From JOPF136 sp035541255 (lineage in GTDB: Bacteria; Acidobacteriota; Terriglobia; Acidiferrales; UBA7541), in assembly GCA_035541255.1 (NCBI GenBank), contig DATKNR010000042.1, positions 1 to 15,509 on the forward strand: a stretch of 15,509 nucleotides of DNA. The letters run 5' to 3'. The translations under genes were made by a program, and so were the position numbers. Shown in pieces: positions 14,548 through 15,509 of this stretch. Numbering within the stretch: position 1 is the stretch's first letter; every line of letters begins with the position of its first letter. The notes below the pieces were generated by a model that was not told where the DNA came from, did no database searches, and saw nothing but the letters and a program-made list of their open reading frames with translations.

Positions 14548-15000
14548 TCAAAATCTCTTCTGGGCGGCGAGCAGCGCCCGCGCGGCCCACGGCGACCGCC
14601 GCACCAGTCCCGCTACCAGGCTCCGCACGGGGCCCAGCCGCGGCGGTGGCAGCCGCCGGCCGTTCCGTTCCACCGTGGCCAGCCGCCCCAGGACCTCGGT
14701 TTCGATCAGTGGAGCGTCACAGGAAGGCAGGGCATCGCCGCGCGTGCGCAGCCGCGCGGACCCGCCGTTCGCCATCCGTTCCGCCACACGGTGCACGAAG
14801 CACCGGCCCTCTCGCATGAACAGCACGATGTCTCCCACCACAATTTCTTCCGGTGCGCACCGGCGAAACGTCAGCAGGTCGCCCGGAAACAGCGATGGCA
14901 GCATGCTCGAGCCGTTCACGCGCAGGCTCAGCCGCCCGCCCTTCTGGAGGACCTCGGCGGAGAGTTCGAGGCGCGCTTGCATTTCCGGTAGAGTGTTCAT
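14548..15000 (-). CDS. S24/S26-type serine peptidase, soluble signal-peptidase-like
   Basis: A 150-residue signal-peptidase-fold protein without any membrane helix. GSSMLP places nucleophile S32, followed by PGDLLTF and VGDIVLF. The general-base position carries H70 (FVHRV) rather than the lysine of bacterial type I signal peptidases, as in archaeal/ER (SipW-like) enzymes, and RGD at 87-89 gives the family aspartate. It is therefore probably an active Ser-His peptidase working in the cytoplasm, and the best candidate to remove the leader of the small peptide encoded 20 bases upstream. The ATG at 15000 is preferred; a longer open frame begins at 15078 but overlaps the peptide gene. No good Shine-Dalgarno is seen, which with the tight spacing suggests coupling to the precursor. 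Confidence 0.85.
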   Translation of the reverse strand: MNTLPEMQARLELSAEVLQKGGRLSLRVNGSSMLPSLFPGDLLTFRRCAPEEIVVGDIVLFMREGRCFVHRVAERMANGGSARLRTRGDALPSCDAPLIETEVLGRLATVERNGRRLPPPRLGPVRSLVAGLVRRSPWAARALLAAQKRF

Positions 15001-15020
15001 CACAAGCCCGTGCAGAATCG

Positions 15021-15206
15021 CTAGGAGACCATTTTCGAGGAGTTGCAGGCCGCCGAGGTCCCGGAAATCTTGCCGCACTGCAGCGCCATGGTTTCAAACA
15101 CCTGTTCGAACCGGAACGAGGGCTTGCTGTAAGGTTTGCGGTCGCCGGAGCCGGGGGCTGCATCCTTTTCGGCAAGATTGATCGAGTTGCGTTCGGAGTC
15201 GTTCAT
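15021..15206 (-). CDS. Putative RiPP precursor peptide
   Basis: A 61-residue peptide and first gene of the minus-strand operon. The N-terminal part (1-23) is charged and Asn/Asp/Ser-rich. It is followed by KPYSKPSF (24-31), whose Y26-x2-P29-x-F31 resembles the YxxPxL leader motif bound by PqqD-like elements of lasso systems, and by VFET ending at T39. The C-terminal part, from about residue 40, has cysteines C44 and C54, Gly/Ser/Thr-rich sequence between them and a terminal serine S61. If cleavage falls two residues after T39 as in lasso precursors, the core would be about 21 residues starting at A41. No Asp/Glu lies at core positions 7-9, so a lasso ring is not expected. ATG 15206 has a strong GGGGGAGG just upstream. 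The role is inferred from size, motifs and neighbours. Confidence 0.8.
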   Translation of the reverse strand: MNDSERNSINLAEKDAAPGSGDRKPYSKPSFRFEQVFETMALQCGKISGTSAACNSSKMVS

Positions 15207-15277
15207 GGCTTCCTCCCCCGTCGCGAAAGACTCCGCGAGCAGCTCCGGACCGGGATGGGGCCCAATTCGGAACCGGC

Positions 15278-15299
15278 ATTGATTCACAGCGGAATCAAT
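15278..15299. promoter_or_regulatory. Perfect inverted repeat at the operon's predicted transcription start
   Basis: ATTGATTC (15278-15285) and GAATCAAT (15292-15299) are exact reverse complements with a six-base spacer. The site begins a few bases downstream of the predicted -10 box, 72 bases before the precursor start codon. It could be an operator for a dimeric regulator or a hairpin at the 5' end of the leader RNA. No regulator gene is adjacent within the window. Confidence 0.6.
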
Positions 15300-15302
15300 T
15301 TC

Positions 15303-15330
15303 AGTCTAGCATTCGCAAAATGACGGGCAA
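15303..15330 (-). promoter_or_regulatory. Candidate promoter of the peptide-modification operon
   Basis: On the minus strand TTGCCC (15325-15330) and TAGACT (15303-15308) are 16 bases apart, giving four and four matches to sigma-70-type consensus hexamers. Transcription would start near 15296, leaving a leader of about 90 bases before the precursor ATG. Other spacings are possible. Confidence 0.45.
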
Positions 15331-15509
15331 CCCCGCGTTTTCCCAGTGTTTCCAGATGTGGAAGGGGTACCGGAACACGCGGGAAGGTGCACCGGAACGC
15401 CGGTTCTGGGGCTCAGCAGAGACCTCCGCGCACGCCGGAAACGTCGGCGGGCTTGCGGGCCCGGCGGGGGAATTATTGCAATCCACCCTGCGTCAGTTTG
15501 ACGCCGCAG
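15331..15509. other. Right-edge stretch with no recognised gene
   Basis: A 61-codon minus-strand open frame (15301-15486, GTG start) has no proper Shine-Dalgarno, overlaps the candidate promoter and shows no recognisable domain. At the very edge GCGTCA (15490-15495) and TGACGC (15499-15504) form a 6-bp inverted repeat with a three-base loop. It may end or control a gene beyond the window. Nothing else is seen. Confidence 0.4.

Noticed and set aside
11030..15206. Classical lasso-peptide cluster
   Set aside because: No asparagine-synthetase-like cyclase or transglutaminase-like leader peptidase gene is present, and the core lacks an acidic ring residue. Only the tailoring and leader features resemble lasso systems.
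11030..15206. PQQ biosynthesis operon, because of the PqqD-like and PqqE-like genes
   Set aside because: No PqqA-type Glu-x3-Tyr peptide, PqqB or PqqC is present, and the extra kinase, nucleotidyltransferase and peptidase do not belong to that pathway.
15301..15486. 61-codon minus-strand open frame upstream of the precursor
   Set aside because: It has no spaced Shine-Dalgarno, no recognisable motif and overlaps the candidate promoter and inverted repeat.

Overview
The window is high-GC bacterial DNA that looks acidobacterial. The main support is a very long MacB/FtsX-type permease without a partner ATPase, directly preceded by a PadR-family regulator; this pairing is abundant in Acidobacteria. 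Dense coding, frequent GTG starts and a GC-rich intergenic hairpin fit the same assignment. The phylum is an inference, because there is no rRNA or other marker gene here.

Layout. (1) Positions 1-228, minus: the N-terminal half of a bacterioferritin gene running off the left edge, with its -10 box and Shine-Dalgarno. (2) 229-600: a divergent intergenic region with a perfect 12-bp hairpin. (3) 601-7904, plus: six co-directional signalling genes. They encode a receiver/metallo-beta-lactamase-fold response regulator, a coiled-coil protein, an inner-membrane OmpA-domain protein with a long cytoplasmic N-terminus, a Ras/Rab-like small GTPase, a soluble hybrid histidine kinase with receiver and HPt domains, and a receiver protein with a C-terminal GHKL ATPase-like domain. 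The coiled-coil and OmpA-domain proteins share a short N-terminal motif, and the GTPase and kinase genes overlap by four bases, so the set probably works as one apparatus linking a GTPase switch, phosphorelay and cell envelope. (4) 7935-10941, minus: the PadR regulator and the permease, with a near-consensus promoter over an inverted repeat.

(5) 11030-15206, minus: a compact six-gene peptide-modification operon. In transcription order it encodes a 61-residue precursor-like peptide, a soluble signal-peptidase-like (S24/S26) serine protease, an HprK-like P-loop kinase, a PqqD-like peptide-binding protein, a radical SAM/SPASM enzyme and a nucleotidyltransferase-fold protein. Successive genes mostly overlap by four bases. 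The precursor has a lasso-leader-like YxxP motif and ends in serine, but there is no lasso cyclase and no acidic residue where a lasso ring would close. A radical SAM enzyme stands where a macrocyclase would be expected. This is the best candidate in the window for an undescribed system: a RiPP pathway that seems to combine lasso-type tailoring enzymes (C-terminal kinase plus nucleotidyltransferase) with radical SAM chemistry.

(6) 15207-15509: the promoter region of that operon with a perfect inverted repeat at the predicted transcription start, then sequence with no recognisable gene. No tRNA, rRNA, CRISPR array or transposase was found.
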